NCBI GenBank assembly: GCA_933207985.1
Contig: OW240913.1
Coordinates: 354,126,258-354,190,257 of the forward strand
Direction of reading: 5' to 3'
Length of the DNA: 64,000 nucleotides
Origin: Pelobates cultripes
Taxonomy: Eukaryota; Chordata; Amphibia; Anura; Pelobatidae
Positions 24,480 through 36,358 of the stretch are shown one piece after another. The position numbers and the translations under genes were made by a program. The notes under the pieces are model-generated. The model was not told the origin of the DNA. It saw only the letters and a list, made by a program, of their open reading frames with translations, and made no database searches. Within the stretch, counting starts at the first letter, position 1; each line of letters begins with the position of its first letter.

Positions 24480-24770
24480 ACTCTGCAGTGGATTAATCTG
24501 ATTTTGTTGAGTGGCCCTCTCGCGATGTAATAATAAATGGTTATTACTTCCATCAGATTAAGGTCACAGACATTTGGTCCTCGCATTATAACTGACATGT
24601 AACGAAAAAGCGAGAGAAATGAGACAGAGAATGGAAGTTTGATCCTTGAGCCGCTGACATTTTGCTTCAGAAATTATCTTTATGTTGCTTCTGGCATTTA
24701 AGACGCGCAAGATGGACTATCTAGAAGACATTAGCAGAAATTGTTTTATTCTAGAGAATTTGGTCACAAA
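24480..24770. promoter_or_regulatory. Candidate conserved non-coding element
   Basis: High-complexity sequence with motifs such as GTAATAATAAATGG, GATTAAGGTCA and ATTTAAGACGCGCAAG, with no tandem or inverted structure and no coding signature. It resembles enhancers in vertebrate gene deserts, but only cross-species alignment can decide. Confidence 0.3.
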
Positions 24771-26789
24771 ATGTGTTCTTTTTAAACTTAATCATCTTGG
24801 TATGCGTTATCTCTCTGCCAATATTTAAAGAAAATTAAAATACATTGGGTTTTATTCACCGATTCATGAACCTAAATTTGCAGTGTTTACGACAGAATAT
24901 CCCAAATGGAAATATAGTTAATTTGGATATTTTTTTTCTAATTTTTTTTTTTTTTAATGAAACATGATGGGTGTCGGTGTTACATTGACAAACACCTTAA
25001 CAAATATGTACAGATTTTAAAATAACTAATATGTAAAAAAGATAAGAAATCGTAATTTAACAACAAACAAGAAAAACAGAATATATATTAAAAATGGTAT
25101 GGTTGGTTCCAATTAGTAAATACAAAAAAATAAATAAAAATTGAATTAAATAAATAAATAAAAAATAAACAGAATTTTAAAATTATCCCACAAGGATCTT
25201 GAGAGAATACCAGTTAGTGTAGTGTAAGGTTTTACAAGTAAGACCTCCTTGCTTAGAATCTAGACAGTGTATACATACGGCTCCTAATAACTAAAGAACT
25301 GGGACTTTGACAAGAAATTTTCAAACCTAAAATTTGTCAGTGCAAAATTCCAGCTCTTCTGAATTTCTGATATCGTATGAATTGAGGAAATGTATTACAT
25401 TACAGCAAAACAAAAGGCTGCGAAAATATTTCAGTACAGGGATAGGCTCTGTCGTGATTTTGTACTATGTTAAATGTGTTATGTTCCTTTAAATTTGATC
25501 TGTGTTATGTCCCTTTAAACATTTTGGGAAGCCGTTCACTTTACATTGCACTGATATTGTGTCTGTTACCATTCGCCTTACGGGATTCGGATAGTCCGAT
25601 GATCGACCAAAGTTCGGTGTCAATTCATTCGAAACTAAAGCCTACTTTGCCTGCTATTTGGGTAGTTATTTAATCAAATTAAACACGTTTAGGTTTATTT
25701 CCTTAAGCCACTACTTACATGCAAAGTCCATGCTTTTGTTGTAGGAAATCTGTAGAGAGATTTGTCCATGATTTTTGCTCACTGGGAAATGCAGGACTGT
25801 TGTAATGCATTGTAAAACTGTCCAGTGTTCACAATGTTCTAACAATCACGCTTTCTGGCAACAAAACAGCCAAGAACAAAGCTTTGTATTGCAGGGCAGT
25901 GACAATGAAAATGTTGCTTTTTATGTGGAAGACAAGCACATGAGATACATGGAAAGAGCAAGGAAGAAATTAGTTGCATTTTTCACAATATTGCTCTACA
26001 CAGAAAGATAAGAAAATCTGAATACTTTATTGATCAAAAAACAAAAACGCACAGTCAACGTTTTCACTATCCAGAATATTTCTGATCAATTCTAACTCTG
26101 ACTGTCAATCTTAAATTTACTATAGTTCACTTTTAAATATAAAGTTATGAGTAGACTTCCAGAAATCATTTCAATAACACTCTCCATGCTTACATATTTA
26201 TTGAAACTGGGTAGCAGAAGTGCTTTTTATGTTCTCATAATCAAGGCTTTGCTTAAGTTGCCTTAACCAGCTAACCTTTATGTCCACCAGTAAGCTTGAC
26301 ATGGGATACAGTTTGTTAATGTGCGTCATATGCTTACATTATATTTCATACTCACTCCTGTTGGCACATTAAGTTGTGTTGCTGTTTTTCTGAACGATAC
26401 ACCTGCATTTCAGGCAACAACGGTTTCTTTGGAACTCTGCAAATTGTCTCATGTTACTTTGACAACTCATGTATTAATATCCTAATGACCAGATTCCGTT
26501 ATAGCTAACACGTCCTGGGAACAGACTTTGCAGTTGCAGCTATAACAGTGATTTAGTTACTTTGAAGTTGCAAATTGTTTCACACAGCCTTCGATATATT
26601 TTGTCTGTAATATCTGTGCTTCAGTATAGAATATAGAAGGCGTAGGGGCTTTTCAGCGATCCCTTACCAGTTATATATTACGCTTCTCGTTGGGAGTCAT
26701 TAACAAGATTTGTGGATGGCGTATTCATTTTAACCCTTGGTATTTTCTGTAGTCAAATACAAAAAGCTCCTTTAAAAACAAGAAACCAT

Positions 26790-27240
26790 TTCTTACACTA
26801 CTGGAGGGATACGGCACACACTCTGGATGAGACAGTGAGAGACAGAGGAGAGACAATAGAAACAGACAAGGAAGAGACATAAAGGGACAACAACAACAAA
26901 AAAGAATTAAGAAAGGCATTCTAGACAGAAACAATGACAAACAAGACAAAACATTGAAAATAGTAATAGACATTGGAAAGACAGGGAAAATATATTTGAA
27001 AGACGAATAGACAGGGGAGAGACTGAGAGTGACAGGCAGTGGGAGGAAGGGACAGACAAAGGGTGACTATTATATAGTATGCACATTTAAAAGACACACA
27101 AGGGAGAGTTACTGTTTCTGATGGGGATAACATAAACTAGGTAGAAAGGTAAAAACTGCTGATTTGGAGGAGACAGCTGGAAGAGAGATGGTCAACAATA
27201 AGCTAAAAAGAAAAAAGAAAAGAAAAGAGAAAGAGGTTGC
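26790..27240 (+). repeat. Purine-rich low-complexity tract
   Basis: Dominated by GAGACAG, GACAAGG and AAAGA words on the plus strand, decaying into AAAAGAAAAGAAAAG at the right end (27205-27235). Consistent with an old degenerate GACA/GAAA simple repeat. Confidence 0.7.
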
Positions 27241-28141
27241 ACATTAAAGAGAATCAAAAATTGATTTTTGCCCAAAGCAGAAAAAAATGCTTGCACCATC
27301 TCTGATTAGATTATAATGTCATAAACATTGTAACTGTCTATGCAATTATTCTTTCTCTGTCACTACTGTATTTTATCAGGAAAATGATTTGGATTTTTTT
27401 TGTTTAGTTTTTTTTGTTTCTGTTAAGCGAAGATTATATTTACTTTATGTAAGAGTTAAAAACTCTCATCATAAATGTTTGAAAATTTAGTTCAGTCAAA
27501 GCTTAAGTAACATTTCTACAACCTCCAGTGTCATTATCTAATAATGGAACATGTAATATGCAAAATTATAGTCCATAAAAAGAATGCAGCTGAAAGATAT
27601 GGCAGTTTAAATGAGGTGCAAACAAATTTGCAAGTGTGGCACATTTTCTATTGCTGTCGCCATTTAACTGCGCAGTCAGCAAGACGACAAAGTTTTGAAA
27701 ATTATAAAACAGTAAAGATTCAAATGTTGTAAAGTTAAAACTTGCAAGGTTTATAAGTCATGCGTCATAAAACAACAAACAGGAAAATAAGCCAGTTTTC
27801 AAAGGCAAAAAAGGGTACAGAATACTTTCCAAAGGATCTTGGGAAAAAATAAACTCGCAAGTAAATCAGTTAAACGTTTTTCATTTTCAGTTCTATACGG
27901 AATGTTTGATGGTATAATGGAGCAGTAAAGAGAGATCTGGGGAAACAGGTGCTAAGATTTTCTGAGCTTCCGGCTGGTATTTGTGCAAATGTTTACTAGT
28001 AAAGAATTACCCACAGTCCCTGCAATGTTACCACTTAACATGAGTATACATTTCTGGTAAAAAAATAAATAAATAGTAGTCTGATAACTGATATTTCTGC
28101 CACTTATGGTTCTGATTCACATTTGCTGGATGGAGTCTGTA

Positions 28142-28400
28142 AAGGGACACTATAGGCACCCAAACCATTTCAGCTTATTGAAGTGGTCTGGGTGAAGTGC
28201 CCCTGTCTCGTTAACATGAAATACTAGCTCAACAAGCTTCAGTATAGGGCAAACCAATGACCCACTGTCCTTCCCAATCCATGGTTTGGCACTGCCACTA
28301 GAGAAGGACTTAACCCTGCAATGTAAACATTTCTAAAAAGTAATGCAATGTTTTACACTGCAGGGTTAAACAAGCAGTGACGGGGCCACCGTAGTGCATC
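28142..28400 (+). mobile_element. MITE fragment (AGGGACACTATAGGCACC type)
   Basis: Starts AAAGGGACACTATAGGCACC, then CAAACCATTTCAGCTTATTG / GAAGTGGTCTGGGTGAAG, a hairpin typical of a frog TTAA-target family. The TTAA itself is mutated (GTAA). An internal palindrome ATGTAAACA...TTTTTACATT-like is followed by TTTACACTGCAGGGTTAAAC. No right terminus was recognised. Confidence 0.55.
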
Positions 28401-28582
28401 AAGAGAAAACAAAATCCACCTTTGGTACATTTGAGAGCCAGTGGGAAAATCTTACAACTACAGCAATAATGTCAAATCATTGCGGTTTTATGCCACACTA
28501 GGAGAATGGGTGCAAAGTACTCACTGTGTTGCACTGATGCAAAGTTGTTGTGCTTAGAGTGACAATTTTTACTTGTGTCAAG

Positions 28583-28921
28583 TAAACACTGACAAAACCG
28601 TCACAATGATCTTTGGAATGTTATCTAAATTACACAAATTACACAATTCCCACCTATCCATCAAAACAAAATCAAATGGCACACTGACCGCAGTCCACTC
28701 TTTCAAATACTTGGGTATGATGTTAGACCCCAATTTATCTTTTGGCCTCCACATAGAGAAACTTGCATCTAAACTTTATCCAAAACTAGGTGCCCTGTAC
28801 AGAAACAAATCCTGCCTAAGCCCTACAGTAAAGGAAAAGATTGTACAGCAAATGCTGATGCCAATCATTGATTATGGGGATGTAGTATATGCACCTGCAC
28901 CGCAATCCCAATCTTTAATAA
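28583..28921 (+). pseudogene. L2-like LINE, 5' portion of a copy split by a CR1
   Basis: The frame from 28573 carries NTDKTVTMIFG ... HSFKYLGMMLDPNLSF and continues through KEKIVQQMLMPIIDYGDVVY, the post-catalytic RT region, nearly identical to the minus-strand copy at 10030-11640. It begins abruptly (5' truncation) and ends where the CR1 begins. The rest of its C-terminus resumes at 31558. Confidence 0.85.
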
Positions 28922-28989
28922 GCTAAGGAAGTTTTTAGTGTTTTTGCCAATGATATACGGCAGGTTGCTTCCACACTGTCATTCTCTGA

Positions 28990-29220
28990 AGTTCTGCCTG
29001 TGCATAACACTCAGAACTACAGGCGGATGCGTATTAGGGACTTTAATTTGTGGCTTGGTGAATGGTGTCGGAGCAAGGATTTGGCTTTATTTCTCATGGT
29101 AGCTCTGTTTGGAATGGAGATAAGCTGTACAAAAAAGATGGTTTGCATCTTTCTCAAAAGGGAACAAATGTTCTCAGTGAGCAGTTCAGAGGTTTTGCTA
29201 GGATGTATTTAAACTAGGAG
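28990..29220 (+). pseudogene. CR1 ORF1 C-terminal fragment
   Basis: The remains read RMRIRDFNLWLGEWCRSKD, then after a frameshift KKDGLHLSQKGTNVLSEQF. The DGLHLSxxG block resembles the C-terminal SGNH-hydrolase-like segment seen in ORF1 proteins of CR1/L2-type elements. It is followed by a G-run and ORF2. Broken by at least one frameshift. Confidence 0.65.
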
Positions 29221-29309
29221 GGGGGGGCAAAAGGGTGATAAAACAACAATCCAATTGTCCCCCAAAACAAGGACAGAAGGTGCCTGTAGCAAGTGTGTTA
29301 AAAAATGAT

Positions 29310-31347
29310 AAGCTTAGAGTCATGTCTACAAATGCTCGCAGTTTAGGGAATAAGATCCATGAACTTGTGGCAATAATGGCAACTGATAGTGTAGATTTAG
29401 TCGCTGTTACTGAGACATGGTACAATGAGAAAAATGACTGGGACATAGCACACAGGGTACTCTTTATATGTAGGAAAGATAGGGAAGTTGCAAGAAAGGG
29501 AGGGTGGCCTGTATGCAAGCGATAGTACAAAATCTAGCCTAAATAAAAGTTAGTGAGGTGAACATAGAGTCCGTTTGAGTTACGTTAGAATTTGGTAATC
29601 ACACAGTAACTCAGGTAGGTGGATTTATAGGCCCCCAGGACAAATTGAAGAGTTAGATAATCTACTAGTTGAGGAAATAGCTAAAATGACAATGAAGGGG
29701 GAAGTTATCATCATGGGTGACTTTAATCTTCCTGATGTGAATTGGAAAACAAAATTAGCTGCTTGTGCCAGGAGCACACATATTCTAAACTCCCTACTGG
29801 GATTGTCTCTAAAACAAGCTGTTGAGGAGCCAACTCGTAAAGAGGCCATACTAGATTTAGTGTTAACAAACGGAGATTTGGTATCAGATATTACTGTAGG
29901 TGAAAGTTTAGGATCCAGTGATCATCAGTCAGTGTGGTTTAATATAAGAACAGTGACTGGTTTCCGCCACTTCACAAAAACAAAAGTTTTAGACTTTAGA
30001 GAAACAGACTTTTCTCAAATTAGAATATGGGTAGAGGAGTCATTATCAGACTGGAGCAATTTAAATGGAGTCCAAGAGAAATGGGATTATTTAAAAGTTG
30101 CACTATTGAAGGCAACAGAAAACTGCATTAGGCTTGTCAGTAAAAGCAAAAAATTCAAGAAACCACTGTGGTACTCTGCAGATGTGGCCAAAATAGTTAA
30201 AAACAAAAAGTTAGCATTTAGTAATTATAAAAAAAAACAGAGTAAGGAAGACAAAAATGATCTATAAGATTAGGCAGAAAGAGGCTAAGCAAGTTAAGTA
30301 AGAGAGCTCCAAATCACACACAGAAGAGAAAAAAAATAGTACAGTCAGTAAAAAAAAGGGGATAAAACATTTTTAGATACATAAATAAGAAAAGTAAAAC
30401 AAGGATTAGTTAGGATTAAAAACAAAGAAGGAAGGTATGTAGAAGAGGATAAAGGTCTAGCTGACTGCCTCAATGAATATTTTTGTTCTGTATTTACAGA
30501 TGAAAATGAAGGAAAGGGGCCTCAGTTAAGAAAAAGGATAAATGAGTCATTTATTACACGTGAGTTTACAGAGGAAGAGGTTCTATTTCAACTGTCGAAA
30601 GTAAAGACAAATAAGTCAATGGGACCTGATGGAATACACCCAAAGCTATTAAAAGAGCTTAGTGGTGTACTAGCAAAACCATTAACAGATTTTTTTAACC
30701 AATCATTGTTAACAGGAGTAGTCCCAGAAGATTGGAAGTTAGCGAATGTTGTGCCCATTTACAAGAAAAGTAATAGGGAGGAGTCGGGCAACTATAGGCC
30801 AGTAAGCCTTACTTCAGTAGTGGGGGAAGTGATGGAAACCATGTTAAAGGATAGGATTGATGAACATCTAAAAACACATGGATTTCAAGATCAGAGACAA
30901 CATGGGTTTACTTCAGGGAGATCATGCTGCCAAACTAATCTTATTGATTTTTTTGATTGGGTAACTAAAATTATAGATCAGGGTGGTGCAGTAGACATTG
31001 CTTACCTAGATTTCAGTAAGGCTTTTGACATTGTTGCACATAGAAGGCTTATCAATAAACTGCAATCTTTAAGTTTGAATTCAAATATTGTTGAATTGGT
31101 AAGGCAGTGGCTGAGTAACAGGCAACAGAGGGTTGTAGTTAATGGAATATATTCGAAGCTTGGACTTGTCACCAGTGGGGTACCTCAGGGATCTGTACTT
31201 GGACCCATTCTCTCTTTAATATTTTTATTAGTGATATTGCAGAAGGTCTTGATGGTAAGGTATGTCTTTTTGCTGATGATACTAAGATATGTAACAGGGT
31301 TGATGTTCCAGGAGGGATAAGCCAAATGACAAATGATTTAGTAAATC
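29310..31347 (+). pseudogene. CR1 ORF2 (endonuclease and reverse transcriptase), broken
   Basis: Endonuclease motifs are TNARSLGNKIHEL (29328), LVAVTETWYN (29398), then after frame breaks GDFNLPDVNW (29706) and SLGSSDHQSVWF (29911). After a decayed stretch the RT starts at MGPDGIHPKLLKELSG (30619), with VVPIYKK, NYRPVSLTSV, QHGFTSGRSC, VDIAYLDFSKAFD (motif A) and SGVPQGSVLGP (motif B). The frame shifts just after this; FADDTK-like residues are visible around 31268-31290 in another frame. Several shifts and the N gap make it non-functional. Confidence 0.85.
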
Positions 31348-31447
31348 NNNNNNNNNNNNNNNNNNNNNNNNNNNNNNNNNNNNNNNNNNNNNNNNNNNNN
31401 NNNNNNNNNNNNNNNNNNNNNNNNNNNNNNNNNNNNNNNNNNNNNNN
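31348..31447. other. Assembly gap, 100 Ns
   Basis: Exactly 100 N characters, the usual placeholder for a gap of unknown size. It falls inside the CR1 RT region downstream of motif C, so a few hundred bases of CR1 are probably unplaced. Confidence 0.98.
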
Positions 31448-31557
31448 AACTATAAGATAAGGCTAGGGACTAATGAAAGTTTTTAGAAAATTGGGCAGAC
31501 TAGATGGACCGAATGGTTCTTATCTGCCGTCACATTCTATGTTTCTATGTTTCTATG

Positions 31558-32150
31558 TTAATAAACTTAATACATTGTATAACTTGTTCTGCCGATTTGT
31601 ACTACAAGGTAATTACAGGACCCACCATTGTGACATGCTAAAAGAACTAAACTGGCTGTCGCTGGAATCCAGACGCACCCTTCATCTTTCCAGCCTTGTG
31701 TTTAAGAGCTTTTTTCTGGAAAGCTCCCACCCTACCTGAGCAGAATGCTCTCCCTGGCTGTTCCCACCTCCTATAACCTCTGATCCAGTACCAGCGCTTT
31801 ATTTAATCTACCTCAATACAAAAAGAAAGCAGCCCGATCCTCCTTTTCCTATAGAGCACTGCAATTATGGAACGACCTCCCGCACACTTTCAAATCTCCC
31901 CCAGGCCTAAAATCCTTTAAGAGATCCCTCTCTACATATCTCAAAACAGAATGCACCTGTCATGGTTGATTATATATTTCCTACCTATTCTATATTAAAT
32001 TTGTATTTATTGTGTATTAATATTGTTTTTGTATTTTATTGTACCCTATTGTATCAATGAAATGTTTTGTGGACCCAGGACATACTCGAAAACGAGAGAA
32101 ATCTCAATGTATCTTTCCTGGTAAAATATGTTATAAATAAATAAATAATA
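31558..32150 (+). pseudogene. L2-like LINE, 3' portion after the CR1 insertion
   Basis: Resumes with KLNTLYNLFCRFVLQGNYR and LKELNWLSLESRRTLHLSS, the C-terminal region of the same ORF2 family as 28583-28921. Further coding decays by frameshift (reading through CNYGTTSRTL-like remains to about 31960). The 3' tail has GACCCAGGACATACTCGAAA, CTTTCCTGGTAAAATATG and ends in ATAAATAAATAATA. The reading frame is offset by one base from the upstream part, so the host copy was already decaying or was altered at insertion. Confidence 0.8.
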
Positions 32151-32405
32151 AGGTGCTGAATATACAAAAAAAGAGGCATTAACCTTTTTTTTTGTTTTTT
32201 AAATAGTCTTGATTTACAGAATGGGTCAAATGCAAAATTGCAAGTTAAGGTACAAATCTCATTACATTAGATACAAGTATTCAGAAGGTACAGCCGTCTA
32301 ACATGGACCAAAACATTTTTAATGTTCACCAGCAGATAAAATCAAAAGAATGGGAGCAAAATATATGAGATATTTACCTTGTAATATAAAGTGATGGCTT
32401 GTGCG
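32150..32405. other. Unassigned DNA
   Basis: Short AT-rich stretch between the L2-like tail and the TTAA MITE, with no signal beyond a T-run near 32188. Confidence 0.4.
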
Positions 32406-32410
32406 CTTAA

Positions 32411-32926
32411 AGGTACACTATAGGCACTTAATCAACTTTAGCTCAATAAAGCAGTTTTGGTGTACAGACCATGCCCCTGCAGTCTCACTGCTCAATTCTC
32501 TGCCATTTAGAAATTAAATAACTTTGTTTATGCAGCCCAAGTCACACCTCCCTGCATTGGACTTACACAGCCTTCCTAAACACTTCCTGTAATGTGAGAT
32601 CTAATGTTTAAACTTCCTTTATTGCACTGTCTGCTTAATATTAAATTTCTTATGTCCTGCTCTGTTGATAGCATTCTAGACCTTGCAGGAGTCTCCTGTG
32701 TGTGATTAAAGTTCAATTTAAAGATCAGGGGATAAAAACTTCTAAAGCAAGTTTACATCCGATTGAAAATGGAATCATTTTTTCATACAGACTGTGTCAG
32801 TCATAGCTAGGGTGTGGCTTGAGCTGTATAAACAGAAACAAATGTGATTTAACTCCTAAATGGCAGAGATCTATACACCAAAACTGCTTCATGAAACTAA
32901 CATTGTTTTGATCCTATAGTGTTCCT
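32411..32926. mobile_element. Complete TTAA-target MITE, 516 bp
   Basis: Flanked by TTAA on both sides (32407-32410 and 32927-32930). The left terminus AGGTACACTATAGG matches the complement of the right terminus CCTATAGTGTTCCT, and inverted homology continues inwards through GCAGTTTTGGTGTA, CTCTGCCATTTAG and a TTTAACTCCTAAATGGCAGA counterpart. Non-coding. TTAA duplication is characteristic of piggyBac and also of Kolobok elements, so the superfamily is not settled. Fragments of the same family lie at 19167 and 24045. Confidence 0.85.
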
Positions 32927-32934
32927 TTAAGTCA

Positions 32935-34160
32935 AAGCTGTGGAAAGATATCATTAAAATGCTGATTGAATATATGTGTTTCACTGTTTCTTTTAAAATA
33001 ATGAACACAATTATCAATTAAGTTAATGTACACAAATGACAATATTGACCTCAATACATGGATTATTTGATTTTGATACAGAAAACATTGAGTTAATCAT
33101 TGCATAGTTTTTTTATTTGCATATATTAGCATATTGTTACACTGGGTCTCTTTAACACCAAAAAAATTATCATTGATAATGAGCATTACACCCAATCAAA
33201 AGAAATGGTATTGAGAATTATCTCTAAAAAGCTAGATGTAAATGTGCAATTTGGGTCTGTCACAATGCATTGGCCTTAGTGTTGCATGGTAGATAAAAGA
33301 GGCAATTTTAGTAATGTACTTCTATGGAGTAATTTTGTTTTTTTTTCCAAGAGAGAAATTTCTCTTACAAAAATGTTTCACCCCTATTAGATGGGTAAGG
33401 CTGTCATTTCTTTGAAGTGTAGCAGTGAAAGTGCACCAATTTCAGAAATCGTGAATGTAAATACACTTACCCACTAGGTCGCTTACAAATAGAAAAAAAT
33501 AGTAAAATGTGAATTAAATACATTTTATAGACCAGAAGTCAAAAGTCTACTTACATATGGAGAACACCTGGTTTTTTTTTTTTTTGTATCTTTTAATTTT
33601 AATTGTATAGATACATCTGTAAGCAATAAACAATCTATTATATGATATCTAGTAAAATGGACTTAGATATTTAAATTTTTCATGCTTCACTTTCTTTAGA
33701 GCAAATATTTGGTAGAATGTGGTTATGTAGCTAATTTTACCCTACGTGTTTTAAGGTCAGAGTTCCTCGGAATTGCAATGATATGAAACAGACTATTGGG
33801 AATATCATATTGTCTTTTAATACCTAAAATAAAAAATACACTATACTGGCAAAAATTAAAAAATTGACCTAATGGTCTATTACAAGTCCTAATAGTATTA
33901 AAATCGAATCCTTTTTGCTAGTCTGCTGGACGTTCATCTAAAGGGCTAGTCTGAGAATCATTACCACTATAGCTCTATAAAGTGGTAATGATGCAAGGAG
34001 CACACTGGCTCTGTTCCCTGGTATGGTGGAACACTGTTTTGCAATCTGTGTCCTATCAGCCACTTAGTCTCCATCATTGCCGGCAGAATGTTATCCAGCT
34101 TCTGCGAAGTTTACTAATGAGACTGCTGGAGGTGGAGTTACACTTCTGGGGCAACATTAC
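32935..34160. other. Unassigned DNA
   Basis: AT-rich, with no coding signal. 33935-34000 contains TTACCACTATAGCTCTATAA and AGTGGTAATGATG, a hairpin typical of frog MITEs, which may be the left border of another eroded element. Confidence 0.4.
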
Positions 34161-34167
34161 ATTTTAA

Positions 34168-34571
34168 AGTGTTCCTACAATCAAAAACAGTATTTTAATA
34201 GAACATATATTTGCTGGAATAATGCTTAGTGGCATGCCCCACACCTCCAAAAAAATAACTTTACAAAAAAAGTTTTCCTGCAGTCTGATCCACCCTTGGT
34301 AATGTTACTTCCCCTCAACGAGGAAAGGCTAGGCTGAGGGGATGACTTAGGTGGCATAGAGGTAGACTGTGTCACCATTGCTTGCGTTATAACAAGATAC
34401 ATGAAAAATGCAATGAGTTTTATTAACCTGGCTTATGACACTGGCAGAGTAGAGTTGCACCTCTGGCGGCTAATGTTTTTCTGCAGCATTTGATACTGAT
34501 GCATTTTGACTCAAAGCACTATAACCACGTAAGATTGATAAAGTGGTCATGGGGATTGAAGTAACCCTTTA
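34168..34571. mobile_element. Probable TTAA-target MITE, eroded
   Basis: Left border TTTAAAGTGTTCCTACAATC; right border GAAGTAACCCTTTAAGG. TTAA occurs at both edges, and the right end resembles the complement of AAAGGGACAC-type termini after several substitutions. No coding. Confidence 0.45.
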
Positions 34572-34574
34572 AGG

Positions 34575-36358
34575 ATTTATATTTTAGATCATGTTTGCAA
34601 TTTGTTTTATAGCCAATTGCTCAAAATTATATCATCAGTTATTTAAGTTGTAAACTCTCTCAGACTCTTAGAGACCTTTACCCGGCTGGTGGGTGAAAGA
34701 TTTTACAAACATTTTCTTTAATAAATAATAAAATATACACATGAATTCTCAATATCTAAGAGACGGACTTATAAGGGCTTTCCCACACAATGTCCACCCC
34801 CATTATTTATTTTAAACCCAGTGTGAGATAAATATCATGACTTGCAACTACTAGCAACTACTAAAATTACTATTTATTTTTTTTAGCATTTCATGATACC
34901 CACCAATGACATGATGAAGATACGCCAATTATACAGTGGAGAACAGTTGATGATTTTCTGATGTCCCTTGGAGAAGAATGGATGGAGGACATCTCATGTA
35001 AATAAAATGGAGACCTTTCCAGTAGCACCCATTAAACGACCATAAAGCAGTTTGGAAGTGGCTTGCTGTTTCACACGTAGCCTCTATAATTTGCACAGTT
35101 TATCAAATGTGCAGTCAAGATATAAATCTTATAACTATGGTATTCTGGACTGTCCATGAGGAAGAGAACAAAGAATCTGTCATGTTCCTAGAACACGTAT
35201 ATTGGTGATACAGATGTAATTACTGCTATCACGTCCTGTCTAGAAGGTGTCTAGAAGGTATATTTTGTGAGAATGAAAACCTGTAGATGTATTAAAAGAC
35301 ATTGTAACTCTACACTTGACCCACAGTGTTAAAGAAGAATAGATAATTAGCATATTTGACATTTCAAATGCTTATTAACATCAGTAAAATTTGACATCTG
35401 CTTGCATATCACTGGTCCGATTAAGTCAATGATATCTATAAACATAGCAGCACAGAGAGTTTTTACGAGCCATGAAATATTCTTGACATAATATCTGGTG
35501 TTACAGTTCACAGCTGTCTAAAAGAAAGGATGGTATTATGCTGTCAATTAACAGACTTCATTACGAAACAAATATACTACGAAACAATGTATTTGTGTTA
35601 TTAATGCCTGCTCATGTGTTACATGCTTATGTGTTCTTGTGTGATTTGCAATTTCTCTACGGAAAATGACATCCGAAATGTCGCATTTCATGCCCGCCTT
35701 TCCCGGGCATCTACAGCTTACTTTATAAATGACTATTTTAGGCATTTAGAACTTGGTCAGCCTCGGAAAATTGTCACACAGAATTTAAATTGTGTCTTTA
35801 TAATATGTGATTGAATTATTTTATGGAAATGAAAGGAGGGTTTGGATAGAATACTGATCTCTTCATTATATTCAGCAGAAAATCAGTCTGCATAATTGGG
35901 ATGCACACTGAATATATTTTATTTGAGCTTGTGTTTAAGGTGGGATTCTGTGGTCCCAATGAATATACTATGACCGTTTTTTTCATTTTTTTATGATTTG
36001 TATCCATTCGGGAATTTTAAGAATAAAGTGCTATAGAGAAGACATGTTTTTCAGAACACCATAAATACCATGAAATAGTATAAAGCTGCAATCTGTTGCA
36101 ATCAGTTTTAATTAATTAATTTATTTATTTTATCTCTAAAGGACTAGCAAAGCATGTCGTTGATTTGTAGAAGCAAAACCTACTTAACATCTCAAAGAAT
36201 TTAACTGCATTACTGCGTACAATGAAAGACTACTTTTTCTTAGAAATACTAAGTAAAAGTCACAGAGAATTGCCAAACCGTAGACATTCAATGTTTTAAC
36301 TAATATCATCTAAAGAAAATATACATTTTTAAAAATATATATATAAACCAAAAAAAAA
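34575..36358. other. Unassigned DNA, one candidate conserved block
   Basis: No gene seen. 35540-35820 is the most complex block (see its own entry). The end, 36320-36358, is an A/TATA-rich run directly next to the Penelope palindrome. Confidence 0.4.
35560..35815. promoter_or_regulatory. Candidate conserved non-coding element
   Basis: Uniform high complexity, with GTTATTAATGCCTG, ATGACATCCGAAATGTCGCA, CCCGCCTTTCCCGGGCAT and TATAAATGACTATTT, and no repeats. Short frames on both strands show no protein features. Suggested only by composition. Confidence 0.3.

Larger units (their letters stand above)
24140..28135. other. Unassigned DNA, possible conserved non-coding blocks
   Basis: No gene supportable. 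24480-24770 and 27540-27790 are long high-complexity blocks without repeat signatures and are the best candidates for constrained non-coding sequence. 24925-24955 is a T-run. 26790-27240 is a purine-rich (GA/GACA) low-complexity tract whose minus strand opens meaningless pyrimidine-coded frames. Confidence 0.4.
28922..31557 (+). mobile_element. CR1-type non-LTR retrotransposon inserted in the L2-like copy
   Basis: A 5'-truncated CR1: the end of ORF1, ORF2 endonuclease and RT parts, and a 3' end with GGGCAGACTAGATGGACCGA, ATGGTTCTTATCTGCCGTCA and CATTCTATGTTTCTATG. The last resembles the 8-base (ATTCTATG) tandem tail typical of CR1. A shared TTAATAA lies at the left (28915-28921) and right (31558-31564) borders and may be the target duplication. 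A 100-N gap interrupts the RT. Confidence 0.85.

Noticed and set aside
26725..27133. Leu/Ser/Cys-rich minus-strand frames that could suggest membrane proteins
   Set aside because: They are translations of the complement of a purine-rich low-complexity tract.
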